A stretch of 33,282 nucleotides of DNA from Prevotella sp. UBA7551 (GTDB lineage: Bacteria; Bacteroidota; Bacteroidia; Bacteroidales; Bacteroidaceae): the NCBI GenBank assembly GCA_002479145.1, contig DLLX01000032.1, forward strand, positions 1 to 33,282. Direction: 5' to 3'. This document shows, piece by piece, positions 22,507 to 30,323 of the stretch (its first letter is position 1; the number at the start of each line of letters is the position of its first letter). The notes beneath the pieces are model-generated. The model was not told the origin of the DNA and ran no database searches. It saw only the letters and a program-made list of their open reading frames with translations. The translations under genes were made by a program, and so were the position numbers.

Positions 22507-24312
22507 ATGCAGCTGAACTGTCATTTATCTGTTCTCATCCACGAAGCAGCCAAACACTATGGCACCAAGCCCGCCATCACCTTCCGAACCTTCGGGAGCC
22601 TAAAATGGAAGAGCGTCTCGTGGAATCAATTCTCGACACGTGTCAAGCAGGTTTCCAACGCCTTGCTCAACCTTGGCAGCAAGCCTGGCGACACGATAGC
22701 CGTGTTCTCTCAAAATTGTATCCAGTATCTTTACACCGATTTCGGTGCCTATGGCGTGAAAGTCAAGACAGTTCCGTTCTACGCCACCAGCTCCGAGCAG
22801 CAGATACAGTACATGATTCAGGATGCCGGCGTGCGCTTCTTGTTTGTCGGAGAGCAGGAGCAGTATGACAAGGCACACCGCGTCATCGCCCTTTGTCCGA
22901 CCCTGGAGCGCGTGATCATCTACGACCCCAGTGTCCGCATCAGCCCCAATGACCCCAATGCGCTGTACTTCAGCGACTTCATCAAGCTCGGAGAGAACCT
23001 CCCAAGGCAGTCGGAAGTGGAGAAATTGTGGGCAGAAGCGAGCGACGACGACATCTGCAACATTCTCTATACCAGTGGCACGACGGGCGACAGCAAGGGA
23101 GTCATCCTCACCTACGGACAGTACCGCGCCGGCATAGCGGCCAACCAGAAGTGCGTTCCCATCTGTGACCAAGACCGGGTGATCAACTTTCTGCCCTTCA
23201 CCCACATCTTTGAGCGCGCCTGGTCCTACCTGTGCCTTTCCGTTGGTGCGCAGCTGATTGTCAATACCTACCCGAAGGAGATACAGGAGAGTATGCGCGA
23301 GACCCATCCCACGTGCATGTCGGCCGTCCCGCGCTTCTGGGAGAAGGTCTATACCGCCGTGAAGGAGCGCATGGACCAGTCCTCCCCCATGCAGCGGAAG
23401 CTGATGCGGCACGCCATAGCGGTGGGTCGCAAGCGCAATGTGTACTATCGTGGGCGCGGAAAGCGCGTGCCCCTCCATGTGGAAATGGAGTATCAGTTCT
23501 ACAACCGCACCGTGCTCAGCCTGATAAGGAAGCAAATCGGCCTGGAATCGCCCCACATCTTCCCCACCGCCGGAGCCTATGTGTCGCCCGAGGTGGAGGA
23601 GTTCGTCCACTCCATCGGCATCCCGATGGTTGTCGGCTACGGCCTGACAGAGAGTCTGGCCACTGTGTCCTGCGACCATTTGGACAAGCCTTTCACGATA
23701 GGCTCGGTGGGGCGGCCCATCGACGGCATCGAAATCAAGATTGGCGACAACAACGAAATCCTGCTCAAAGGGCCGACCATCACCAAGGGTTACTTCAAGC
23801 GCGACACGGCAAATGCCGAGGCTTTCGACACCGACGGGTTCTTCCACACTGGCGATGCGGGCTACCTGAAGGACGGAGAGCTGTTTCTCCAGGAGCGCAT
23901 CAAGGACCTCTTCAAGACCAGCAACGGCAAGTATGTCGCCCCGCAGATGGTGGAGGGCCTGCTGCTGGTGGACAAGTTCGTAGACCAGGTGGTCGTCATC
24001 GCCGACCAGCGGAAGTTTGTCTCCGCACTTATCGTGCCCGAGTTCGGCACCCTGGAGAAGTGGGCAAAGCAGCATGGGGTGCCCTATGCCACAAGGGAGG
24101 AGCTTTGCGCGAATGCCACTGTGCACGAGATGATGGCCGAGCGCATCATGACGCTTCAGCAACAGCTGGCCCCTTATGAGCAGATTAAGCGGTTCACGCT
24201 CCTCAGCAGCCACTTCTCGATGGAGAACGGGGAGCTGACCAACACGCTCAAACTGCGCCGGAGGGTAATCTACAAGAACTATGCCGAGGCCATTGACAAG
24301 ATGTACGAATAG
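22507..24312 (+). CDS. long-chain fatty-acid--CoA ligase (AMP-forming)
   Basis: A 601-residue ANL-superfamily enzyme that activates fatty acids with ATP and CoA via an acyl-adenylate. Seen: the P-loop signature YTSGTTGDSKGV (about 188-199), the linker-region motif NFLPFTHIFERAW, GYGLTESLA (about 377-385) and the C-terminal hinge and A8 motif LQERIKDLFKTSNGKYVAPQ (about 461-480). The ERAW and EMVERK-like features place it with long-chain bacterial FadD15-type ligases rather than acetyl-CoA synthetase. There is no signal peptide; it probably works at the inner face of the membrane. prfB follows after 33 nt, so they may be co-transcribed. The substrate chain length is inferred from the subfamily. 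Confidence 0.92.
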   Translation: MQLNCHLSVLIHEAAKHYGTKPAITFRTFGSLKWKSVSWNQFSTRVKQVSNALLNLGSKPGDTIAVFSQNCIQYLYTDFGAYGVKVKTVPFYATSSEQQIQYMIQDAGVRFLFVGEQEQYDKAHRVIALCPTLERVIIYDPSVRISPNDPNALYFSDFIKLGENLPRQSEVEKLWAEASDDDICNILYTSGTTGDSKGVILTYGQYRAGIAANQKCVPICDQDRVINFLPFTHIFERAWSYLCLSVGAQLIVNTYPKEIQESMRETHPTCMSAVPRFWEKVYTAVKERMDQSSPMQRKLMRHAIAVGRKRNVYYRGRGKRVPLHVEMEYQFYNRTVLSLIRKQIGLESPHIFPTAGAYVSPEVEEFVHSIGIPMVVGYGLTESLATVSCDHLDKPFTIGSVGRPIDGIEIKIGDNNEILLKGPTITKGYFKRDTANAEAFDTDGFFHTGDAGYLKDGELFLQERIKDLFKTSNGKYVAPQMVEGLLLVDKFVDQVVVIADQRKFVSALIVPEFGTLEKWAKQHGVPYATREELCANATVHEMMAERIMTLQQQLAPYEQIKRFTLLSSHFSMENGELTNTLKLRRRVIYKNYAEAIDKMYE

Positions 24313-24345
24313 CCGAACCCGCCACATAATCACACAGAAAAGACC

Positions 24346-25470
24346 ATGATTACAGCCGAACAACTGAAAGATGTGCAGCAACGCACGGAGGCATTGCACC
24401 GGTATCTGAACATCGATCAGAAGAAAATAGAATACGAAGAGGAGCAGCTCCGCACACAGGCACCCGACTTTTGGGACGACCCTAAGCGCGCAGAGGCGCA
24501 GATGAAGAAGGTGAAAAGCATCGAGAAGTGGCTAAAAGGCTACGAGGAGGTGCGCACGCTCTGCGAAGAACTGACCCTCGCCGTGGAGTTTTTCAAGGAC
24601 GATATCGTCAGCGAGAAAGAGGTTGATGCCGACTATGACAAGGCCGTCAAGGCCATCGAGGCGCTCGAGCTGCGCAATATGCTCCGGCAAGAGGAGGACC
24701 CGATGGATGCCGTACTGAAGATAAACTCGGGTGCGGGGGGCACGGAGAGCCAGGATTGGGCACAGATGCTCATGCGAATGTACATGCGTTGGAGCGAGGC
24801 ACAGGGCTACAAGGTCACCATCACCAACCTTCAGGAGGGCGATGAGGCCGGAATCAAGAGCGTGGAGATGACCATCGAGGGCGAATATGCCTACGGTTAT
24901 CTCAAGAGTGAGAACGGAGTGCACCGCCTTGTGCGCGTAAGCCCGTTCAATGCGCAGGGAAAACGCATGACGAGCTTTGCTTCCGTGTTTGTCACTCCGC
25001 TGGTAGACGACACCATTGAGGTCTATGTCGACCCCGCAAAGGTGAGCTGGGACACCTTCAGATCGAGTGGAGCAGGCGGCCAGAACGTCAACAAGGTGGA
25101 GTCGGGCGTAAGGCTTCGCTACCAATACGAGGACCCCGACACGGGCGAAAAGGAAGAAATCCTCATCGAAAACACCGAGACGCGCGACCAACCCAAGAAC
25201 CGCGCCAAGGCCATGCTGCTCCTCAAGAGTCAGCTCTACGACCGCGCGCTGAAGAAAAAGCAGGCCGAACAGGCGAAGATTGAGGCGGGAAAGAAAAAGA
25301 TTGAGTGGGGAAGCCAGATCAGAAGCTACGTCTTCGACGACCGACGGGTGAAGGATCACCGCACGGGCTACCAGACTTCGGATGTCGATGGGGTCATGGA
25401 CGGGAAGATTGACGGCTTCATCAAGGCTTATCTGATGGAGTTTGCCGCTGCCGATGCGGCCAAAGAGTAG
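24346..25470 (+). CDS. prfB: peptide chain release factor 2
   Basis: A 374-residue class I release factor that reads UGA and UAA and triggers peptide release. The codon-recognition tripeptide SPF (199-201) marks it as RF2 rather than RF1 (PxT), and GGQ (244-246, in SSGAGGQNVNKVES) is the catalytic loop. The gene is a single open frame from the ATG: at the place where many bacteria have a programmed +1 frameshift (after the codons for about residue 20, reading CGG TAT CTG AAC), there is no in-frame stop. The usual autoregulatory frameshift is therefore absent here. The ATG follows the acyl-CoA synthetase stop by 33 nt. Confidence 0.98.
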   Translation: MITAEQLKDVQQRTEALHRYLNIDQKKIEYEEEQLRTQAPDFWDDPKRAEAQMKKVKSIEKWLKGYEEVRTLCEELTLAVEFFKDDIVSEKEVDADYDKAVKAIEALELRNMLRQEEDPMDAVLKINSGAGGTESQDWAQMLMRMYMRWSEAQGYKVTITNLQEGDEAGIKSVEMTIEGEYAYGYLKSENGVHRLVRVSPFNAQGKRMTSFASVFVTPLVDDTIEVYVDPAKVSWDTFRSSGAGGQNVNKVESGVRLRYQYEDPDTGEKEEILIENTETRDQPKNRAKAMLLLKSQLYDRALKKKQAEQAKIEAGKKKIEWGSQIRSYVFDDRRVKDHRTGYQTSDVDGVMDGKIDGFIKAYLMEFAAADAAKE

Positions 25471-25532
25471 GCAGAAAGGGGCTGGTCAGCCCGAAATAAG
25501 AGGAATAATCAACCAATAACCAAGATAACATT

Positions 25533-25676
25533 ATGAGCGAAAAGAGCAAAATGAACCGCAAGCAGCGTGAGGAATTGCAGGAGAAGAAGGCACAAAAAAT
25601 CGTCGCATACATCTTCGGCGGTCTGATTCTTCTGGGACTTCTCTTCCTCGTTTACACGACTATCCTCATGAACTAA
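25533..25676 (+). CDS. 47-residue single-pass membrane protein
   Basis: A short frame encoding a basic N-terminus (MSEKSKMNRKQREELQEKKA) followed by one hydrophobic segment (IFGGLILLGLLFLV, about residues 27-40) and a short tail ending ILMN. It sits 62 nt after prfB and 35 nt before the CYTH gene, all in one direction. The charged-then-hydrophobic layout and tidy placement argue for a real gene. Function unknown; I recall similarly small tail-anchored proteins near prfB in related genomes but cannot confirm it. Confidence 0.7.
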   Translation: MSEKSKMNRKQREELQEKKAQKIVAYIFGGLILLGLLFLVYTTILMN

Positions 25677-25711
25677 GCCGGCCATGCCGAGCCTTACGAT
25701 TTACCTTATCA

Positions 25712-26209
25712 ATGAGCGGACTGGAGATTGAGCGGAAATTCCTTGTGCGCAAGGATTCCAACTGGAAGCAAATGGCCACGTCGTGCACCCATATCAGGCA
25801 GGGATACTTCGCCTGTGCCAACACGGTGCGCGTCCGTCTGCGCGACGACAAGGCCTACCTGACCATCAAAGGGCCTTCTCTCGACGGCGGATTGAGCCGC
25901 TATGAGTTTGAGAAAGAGATTTCTCCCGACGAGGCGGAGCACCTATTGCAGCTCTGTGCACCGGGTATCATCGACAAACGGCGCTACATCGTCCCCTACG
26001 AGGGGCACACCTACGAGGTCGATGAGTTCTACGGCGACAACGAAGGACTCGTGATGGCGGAGGTAGAGCTGCGCAGCGGCGGTGAGTCCTTTGCCCAACC
26101 ACCATTCCTCGGACCCGAGGTGACGGGCGACTCCCGCTTCTACAACAAGCAGATGCGGGTAAACCCGTTCAAGAATTGGCGCGCCACCTTGCCCAAAGCA
26201 TACCAATAA
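25712..26209 (+). CDS. CYTH-domain (triphosphate tunnel) protein
   Basis: A 165-residue single-domain protein. The family's signature ExExK is at the very start (E5, E7, K9 in LEIERKFLV), followed by RLRDDKAYLTIKGPS, a later YEFEKEIS, KRRYIVPYEGHTYEVDEF and AEVELRS, the alternating charged strands that build the tunnel. Relatives hydrolyse inorganic triphosphate or act on other triphosphates with Mg or Mn; the exact substrate cannot be read here. Its last 41 nt overlap the 3' end of the VanZ-like gene on the other strand. Confidence 0.92.
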   Translation: MSGLEIERKFLVRKDSNWKQMATSCTHIRQGYFACANTVRVRLRDDKAYLTIKGPSLDGGLSRYEFEKEISPDEAEHLLQLCAPGIIDKRRYIVPYEGHTYEVDEFYGDNEGLVMAEVELRSGGESFAQPPFLGPEVTGDSRFYNKQMRVNPFKNWRATLPKAYQ

Positions 26210-26555
26210 GGGTGGCCAATGCAGCCCCCACCATGTCGGCAAGGAGGTCGAGCCAATCGCCGCTTCGGCGTCCACCGGTGCAGTAGGCCTGCAATATCTC
26301 GATGACACCACCCATCAACGTGGGCATCAACCCGACATAGACGAGCAGCCTTCCCGCACTCATGGGGTGGCCGTTTGCCCGGTTATGCTCGATGACAATC
26401 GCCAAACCCAGCGCCAGATACATTACGGCGTGGGTCCATTTGTCTATCAACCGCACATTGTCCAGCGACGTTTCGGGAATGCTCATGAAGCACAATGTCC
26501 ACACAATGACCACCAACAGCATGGTCAACTTATAGTTTCTTACCTGTTGCAGCAT
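26169..26555 (-). CDS. VanZ-like membrane protein
   Basis: A 128-residue protein with about four hydrophobic segments (LTMLLVVIVWTLCFMSI; AVMYLALGLAIVI; LLVYVGLMPTLMGGVI; ADMVGAALATLIGMLW). The VanZ-type signatures are visible: IDKWTHAVMYLALG early and GVIEILQAYCTGGRRSGDWLDLLADMVGA late (E, Q, R, D, D, N-like pattern). VanZ relatives lower teicoplanin binding in enterococci, but most family members have no known role. The frame extends 29 codons further upstream without homology; I chose the ATG just before the first membrane segment. It converges on and overlaps the CYTH gene. Confidence 0.8.
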   Translation of the reverse strand: MLQQVRNYKLTMLLVVIVWTLCFMSIPETSLDNVRLIDKWTHAVMYLALGLAIVIEHNRANGHPMSAGRLLVYVGLMPTLMGGVIEILQAYCTGGRRSGDWLDLLADMVGAALATLIGMLWARWRANS

Positions 26556-26696
26556 TTTATTTTGTTGTTGATTCAGCCATAATGGCGACGTGACCCGCAC
26601 TTGAAAGCGACCCGTCCCGCCCATGATGGAGACTTGCCCCATGCCCTACTGCCTGACGCCTCCGCCCACATCAGTCAGGGATTGTGGCGCATAGAT

Positions 26697-26742
26697 AAGA
26701 AAACAGGAGACACACATCCTCGTCAAAGGTGCGTGTCTCCTG
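26697..26742 (-). terminator. terminator of rpmH
   Basis: On the minus strand CAGGAGACACGCA pairs with TGTGTGTCTCCTG (13 bp, one G-U), followed by TTTTCTT. It lies 36 nt beyond the rpmH stop. Confidence 0.88.
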
Positions 26743-26778
26743 CTTTCGTCGTGCCTCCGCGCCAAGCGGAACGACGAT

Positions 26779-26934
26779 TTACTTACCGTGATTCTCGTCA
26801 GAGACGGTGAGCTTCTTGCGGCCTTTAGCGCGACGGCTGGCCAAGACGCGACGGCCATTCTTGCTGGCCATTCTCTCGCGGAAGCCGTGCTTGTTGACGC
26901 GACGGCGGTTGTGTGGCTGGAATGTTCTTTTCAT
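26779..26934 (-). CDS. rpmH: 50S ribosomal protein L34
   Basis: A 51-residue very basic protein: MKRTFQPHNRRRVNKHGFRE, then RMASKNGRRVLASRRAKGRK and a short tail KLTVSDENHGK. This is the unmistakable L34 sequence, a small structural protein of the large ribosomal subunit. The bases read within other, longer open frames in this spot, but those are shadows. It has its own promoter (27010-27041) and terminator (26697-26742). Often next to rnpA and the origin in other phyla; here it stands alone, diverging from efp. Confidence 0.98.
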   Translation of the reverse strand: MKRTFQPHNRRRVNKHGFRERMASKNGRRVLASRRAKGRKKLTVSDENHGK

Positions 26935-26975
26935 TGTTGCTTATCTTTTATTGTTTATTATCATCACAAAGCCCC

Positions 26976-27000
26976 ACGGGAAAGGAGAACCCATTCCCGT
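26976..27000 (-). promoter_or_regulatory. hairpin at the 5' end of the predicted rpmH leader
   Basis: ACGGGAA (26976-26982) and TTCCCGT (26994-27000) form a 7-bp stem with an 11-nt loop. From the -7 box position the transcript should begin near 27003, so the hairpin would be almost 5'-terminal. Confidence 0.4.
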
Positions 27001-27009
27001 TACGGGCTG

Positions 27010-27041
27010 CAAAATTACAGATTCTTTTTGAATTGACCAAA
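27010..27041 (-). promoter_or_regulatory. promoter of rpmH
   Basis: On the minus strand TTTG (complement of 27038-27041), 20 nt, then TAATTTTG (complement of 27010-27017): a full Bacteroidota -33/-7 match, as expected for a highly expressed ribosomal gene. Confidence 0.75.
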
Positions 27042-27142
27042 GATTCAATCAGTTTTAGGCCGTCAATTCATGATTTTTCACCAAAAATGCACGCCCAAAG
27101 CAGCTTTTCCGTACCAGATTGAGAATAAAAAGCCACAAATGC

Positions 27143-27173
27143 TTTGCCATTCGACTGATTTACTGTAACTTTG
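27143..27173 (+). promoter_or_regulatory. promoter of efp
   Basis: TTTG at 27143-27146, 19 nt, then TAACTTTG at 27166-27173: a full -33/-7 match, 131 nt before the efp start. Confidence 0.72.
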
Positions 27174-27304
27174 CAACCGCTTAACTGACTATCCATCAGG
27201 AGACTTTTCTGAATGAAAAAGCAGGTGGTCCAAGATGAAAAATAAAGCGTCTTCACGCCAAAAAGAAAGCAATAAAAATAAGGACATAAATCAAAAGCAG
27301 AATT

Positions 27305-27871
27305 ATGATTAATTCACAGGAGATTAAAATCGGCACATGCATACGCATGGACGGCAAGATTTGGACTTGCATCGACTTCCAGCACCGCAAGCCGGGCAAA
27401 GGAAACACGGTCATGATCATTAAGTTGAAGAACGTCAGCGATGGCCGTGTGCTTGAGCGCACCTTCCAGATTGGCTTCAAACTGGAGGACGTTCGTGTGG
27501 AGCGCCGCCCCTACCAGTACCTTTATGAGGACCCGACGGGCATGATTTTTATGAATCAGGAGACGTTTGAGCAGATCCCCATCCCCCGTCACCAGATTCA
27601 AGGAGTCGACTACATGAAGGAAGGCGACGTGGTAGAAGTCGTCACCGACACCTCCGACGGCACGGTATTGCTTGCCGAGATGCCCGCCAAGACCACTTTG
27701 AAGGTCACACAGTCCGAGCCGGGCGTGAAAGGCAATACCGCCACCAACGCCACCAAGCCCGCCACAGTCGAGACCGGAGCCACCGTCCGCGTGCCGCTCT
27801 TCATCAATGAGGGCGAGACCATACAGGTAGACACCCGCGACGGAAGCTACCTCGGCCGCGTCAACGCATAA
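27305..27871 (+). CDS. efp: translation elongation factor P
   Basis: A 188-residue three-domain factor that rescues ribosomes stalled on polyproline. Domain I carries the loop FQHRKPGKGN with K32 at the tip, the position that is lysylated or otherwise modified in many bacteria; domains II and III follow (ERTFQIGFKLEDVRVERRPY; VRVPLFINEGETIQVDTRDG, ending SYLGRVNA). Length and motifs are standard. The gene is flanked by its own promoter and a strong terminator (27889-27935), so it is monocistronic. No modifying enzyme (EpmA, EarP or YmfI) is encoded in this window. Confidence 0.98.
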   Translation: MINSQEIKIGTCIRMDGKIWTCIDFQHRKPGKGNTVMIIKLKNVSDGRVLERTFQIGFKLEDVRVERRPYQYLYEDPTGMIFMNQETFEQIPIPRHQIQGVDYMKEGDVVEVVTDTSDGTVLLAEMPAKTTLKVTQSEPGVKGNTATNATKPATVETGATVRVPLFINEGETIQVDTRDGSYLGRVNA

Positions 27872-27888
27872 TTCCACCCACCATAGAC

Positions 27889-27935
27889 ATAGCCCTGTGC
27901 GCCCACTTCAGGTAAGGCGCAAGGGCTATTTTTTT
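27889..27935 (+). terminator. terminator of efp
   Basis: ATAGCCCTGTGCGCC (27889-27903) pairs with GGCGCAAGGGCTAT (27916-27929), 14 bp with one bulged G, followed by seven T's. Confidence 0.92.
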
Positions 27936-27968
27936 GTCCACACCCCATACTACAGCCCCTTTCAGCCC

Positions 27969-29018
27969 ATGAGATACAGCATCATCGTGCCCGTTTACAA
28001 CCGCCCCGACGAGGTAAACGAGCTATTGGAGAGCCTCACCCGACAGGAAGAGAAGGATTTTGAGGTCATCATCGTCGAGGACGGGTCACAGATTCCGTGC
28101 CAAAATGTCTGCGACCAATACGCCGGACAGCTCGACCTGTACTACTACATGAAGCCCAACTCCGGGCCAGGGCAGAGCCGAAACTACGGCGCGGAGCGTG
28201 CCAAGGGCGACTATCTGCTTATCCTTGACAGCGATGTCGTGCTCCCCAAGGGCTACCTCACGGCCATATCCCACGAGCTGAAGCGCGAGCCGGCCGACGC
28301 ATTCGGCGGACCCGACTGCGCGCACAGCTCCTTCACCCCCACGCAGAAGGCCATTTCCTACAGCATGACCTCCTTCTTCACCACGGGAGGCATACGCGGC
28401 GGCAAGAAAAAGCTCGACAAGTTCTACCCCCGCTCCTTCAACATGGGCGTGCGGCGCGATGCCTACGAGCGGCTGGGAGGATTCTCACGGATGCGCTTTG
28501 GCGAGGACATCGACTTCTCCATCCGCATTTTCAAGGCTGGACTGCGCTGCCGTTTGTTTCCCGAGGCATGGGTATGGCACAAGCGGCGCACCGACTTCCG
28601 CAAGTTTTGGCGGCAAGTTTTCAACAGCGGCATTGCCCGCATCAACCTCTACAAGAAGTATCCCGACTCGCTGAAGGTCGTCCATCTCCTGCCCGCCGTG
28701 TTCACCCTGGGCGTCAGTTTCCTGCTGTTGCTTCTCATTACGGGCCTGACAGTGAGCGCGACGGCCACCACCGAGAGCCAGAAAGACCTGGGTACGCTCT
28801 GCATGGTGGCTGCCCTGTCCCCCATCCTACTCTACTCGCTGCTCATCCTCGCCGATGCCACGGCACAAAACCGCAGCCTCCGCATCGGAGGGCTTAGCGT
28901 CTGTGCGGCCTTCGTGCAGCTCATGGGCTACGGATGCGGCTTCCTCAAGGCATGGTGGCGGCGGTGCGTCAGGGGGAAAGACGAGTTTCAGGCCTACAAG
29001 AAGACTTTCTACAAGTGA
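27969..29018 (+). CDS. family 2 glycosyltransferase with C-terminal membrane segments
   Basis: A 349-residue GT2 enzyme. The N-terminal nucleotide-sugar domain shows YSIIVPVYNRPDEV (3-16), FEVIIVEDGS (31-40), the DxD metal site ILDSDVVLP (D87, D89) and GFSRMRFGEDIDFSIRI with E179/D180 as the likely base region. The C-terminal 110 residues hold about three membrane helices (AVFTLGVSFLLLLLI near 240-260; MVAALSPILLYSLLIL near 278-295; VCAAFVQLMGYGCGF near 309-325). Sugar donor and acceptor are unknown; envelope polysaccharide or lipid glycosylation is likely. The in-frame ATG at 27897 lies inside the efp terminator, so the start at 27969 is used. The stop overlaps the radC GTG start. Confidence 0.9.
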   Translation: MRYSIIVPVYNRPDEVNELLESLTRQEEKDFEVIIVEDGSQIPCQNVCDQYAGQLDLYYYMKPNSGPGQSRNYGAERAKGDYLLILDSDVVLPKGYLTAISHELKREPADAFGGPDCAHSSFTPTQKAISYSMTSFFTTGGIRGGKKKLDKFYPRSFNMGVRRDAYERLGGFSRMRFGEDIDFSIRIFKAGLRCRLFPEAWVWHKRRTDFRKFWRQVFNSGIARINLYKKYPDSLKVVHLLPAVFTLGVSFLLLLLITGLTVSATATTESQKDLGTLCMVAALSPILLYSLLILADATAQNRSLRIGGLSVCAAFVQLMGYGCGFLKAWWRRCVRGKDEFQAYKKTFYK

Positions 29019-29707
29019 ACAACGAGAAACTCAACATCAACGAATGGGCCGCCGAGGACCGTCCAAGGGAGCGATTGGAGCGACTCGGAGCGGAATATCT
29101 GTCCAATGCGGAGCTGCTCGCCATCCTCATCGGGTCGGGCACACCCCAGCAGAGTGCCGTCGACCTGATGAAGACCGTGCTGGCTGCCTGTCACAACAAT
29201 CTCAACACGCTGGGAAAGATGACCGTACGCGACCTCCAGCAGTTTAAGGGCATCGGACCAGCCAAGGCCATCACCATCCTGGCCGCCTGCGAGTTGGGCA
29301 AGCGGCGGGCCCGGGAGCGAGCTGAGGAGCGCACCGACATCGGGTCGGCCACCGCCATCTACAACCTCATGCACCCGAAGCTGCAGGACCTCGACGTGGA
29401 GGAGTTCCACGTCCTGCTGATGAACCAGCGCTTCAAACTCATCAGGGAGGTGCGCATCAGTCATGGGGGTATCACCGAGACGGCCGTCGACATCCGTGTC
29501 ATCATGCGCGAGGCGCTGCTCAGCAACGCCACCGTGCTGGCAGCGTGCCACAACCATCCCAGCGGAAACCTCACCCCCTCGCGACAAGACGACTTGCTCA
29601 CAGAGCGCATCCGCAAGGCTTGCGAGACCATGCGCATCTGTTTTCTCGACCACGTCATCGTGACGGATGGCAACTATTATTCGTATCATGAACAAGGAAA
29701 ACTATAA
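29015..29707 (+). CDS. radC: RadC-like JAB-domain protein, GTG start
   Basis: A 230-residue protein of the RadC/YicR family. An N-terminal helix-hairpin-helix-like part (RDLQQFKGIGPAKAITILAA, 72-91) precedes the JAB/MPN metalloprotease-like domain: EVRISHGG (145-152), then CHNHPSGNLTPSRQD with H179, H181, S189 and D192 as zinc ligands. No enzyme activity is established for RadC and its old DNA-repair name is doubtful. The best start is GTG at 29015, which overlaps the glycosyltransferase stop (GTGA); an ATG 27 codons further upstream would create an 85-nt overlap and a non-homologous N-terminus. Confidence 0.93.
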   Translation: MNNEKLNINEWAAEDRPRERLERLGAEYLSNAELLAILIGSGTPQQSAVDLMKTVLAACHNNLNTLGKMTVRDLQQFKGIGPAKAITILAACELGKRRARERAEERTDIGSATAIYNLMHPKLQDLDVEEFHVLLMNQRFKLIREVRISHGGITETAVDIRVIMREALLSNATVLAACHNHPSGNLTPSRQDDLLTERIRKACETMRICFLDHVIVTDGNYYSYHEQGKL

Positions 29708-30302
29708 CCGGCGACCTGCGGGCCGCCAACGCTCACGCCGCTGGGGCAGTTTGGCCATCCTGCTTTGGGTGGCTCTCGTGCCCGTCAGGGCGCAGAAGAC
29801 TTATCACGGTGACGGGCCCGACGACTGGATGCGCTTCGTGCCCGTGGCGTCTGCCTATGCGCTGAAGGCCTGTGGTGTGGAGAGTGCCAGCTCGTGGAAG
29901 CGCATGGCTGTCAACACGGCCGCGAGCTATGTGCTGGCCTGTGGCACCACGTGGGCGCTGAAGCATGCCATTCATGAGCGGCGTCCTGATGGCACCGACA
30001 ACAGGGCCTTTCCGTCAGGGCACGCCACGGTGGCCTTTGCGGGAGCCGCCATCCTCGACAAGGAGTTTCGCCACGTGTCGCCCTGGATCAGCGTGGGAGG
30101 CTACGCTGTGGCTACAGGGGTGGCGGTGGACCGCATCGTGCGCAACAGGCATGAGTGGCAAGACGTGGCGGCCGGTGCGGCCATCGGTGTGGGGGGCACA
30201 TGGCTGGGCTATTGGCTGGGTGACAAGATCACAGGCGAGAACAGCCGCTATCGGGTCACCGTGGATGGCAACAACGTGTCGCTGGCCATCCGTATCGAAT
30301 GA
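29688..30302 (+). CDS. PAP2-family phosphatase, exported
   Basis: A 204-residue protein with a hydrophobic signal (SLAILLWVALVPVRAQ, about 21-36) that ends ARAQ-like, leaving Gln first (QKTYHGDG). The three phosphatase motifs are present: K92...R99-P100 (KHAIHERRP), PSGH (109-112) and R149-x5-H155-x3-D159 (RIVRNRHEWQD). Family members dephosphorylate lipid phosphates such as phosphatidate, undecaprenyl diphosphate or lipid A. Only weak membrane segments are seen, so it may be periplasmic. The gene overlaps radC by 20 nt. An ATG at 29667 gives seven more residues and cannot be excluded. Confidence 0.9.
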   Translation: MNKENYNRRPAGRQRSRRWGSLAILLWVALVPVRAQKTYHGDGPDDWMRFVPVASAYALKACGVESASSWKRMAVNTAASYVLACGTTWALKHAIHERRPDGTDNRAFPSGHATVAFAGAAILDKEFRHVSPWISVGGYAVATGVAVDRIVRNRHEWQDVAAGAAIGVGGTWLGYWLGDKITGENSRYRVTVDGNNVSLAIRIE

Positions 30303-30323
30303 AATCAAACTAACTTGAAAACG

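Larger units (their letters stand above)
26935..27304. other. divergent promoter region between rpmH and efp
   Basis: 370 bp with no gene. It contains a complete promoter for each neighbour (27010-27041 minus, 27143-27173 plus) and a short hairpin at the 5' end of the predicted rpmH leader (26976-27000). The leader of efp is long, about 125 nt, with nothing I recognise. Confidence 0.8.

Noticed and set aside
22600..24399. 599-codon open frame on the minus strand
   Set aside because: It is antisense to the acyl-CoA synthetase, has no recognisable domain, and arises from GC-rich codon use on the plus strand.
27897..27968. 24-codon N-terminal extension of the glycosyltransferase
   Set aside because: Lies inside the efp terminator; the GT2 domain begins at the second ATG.
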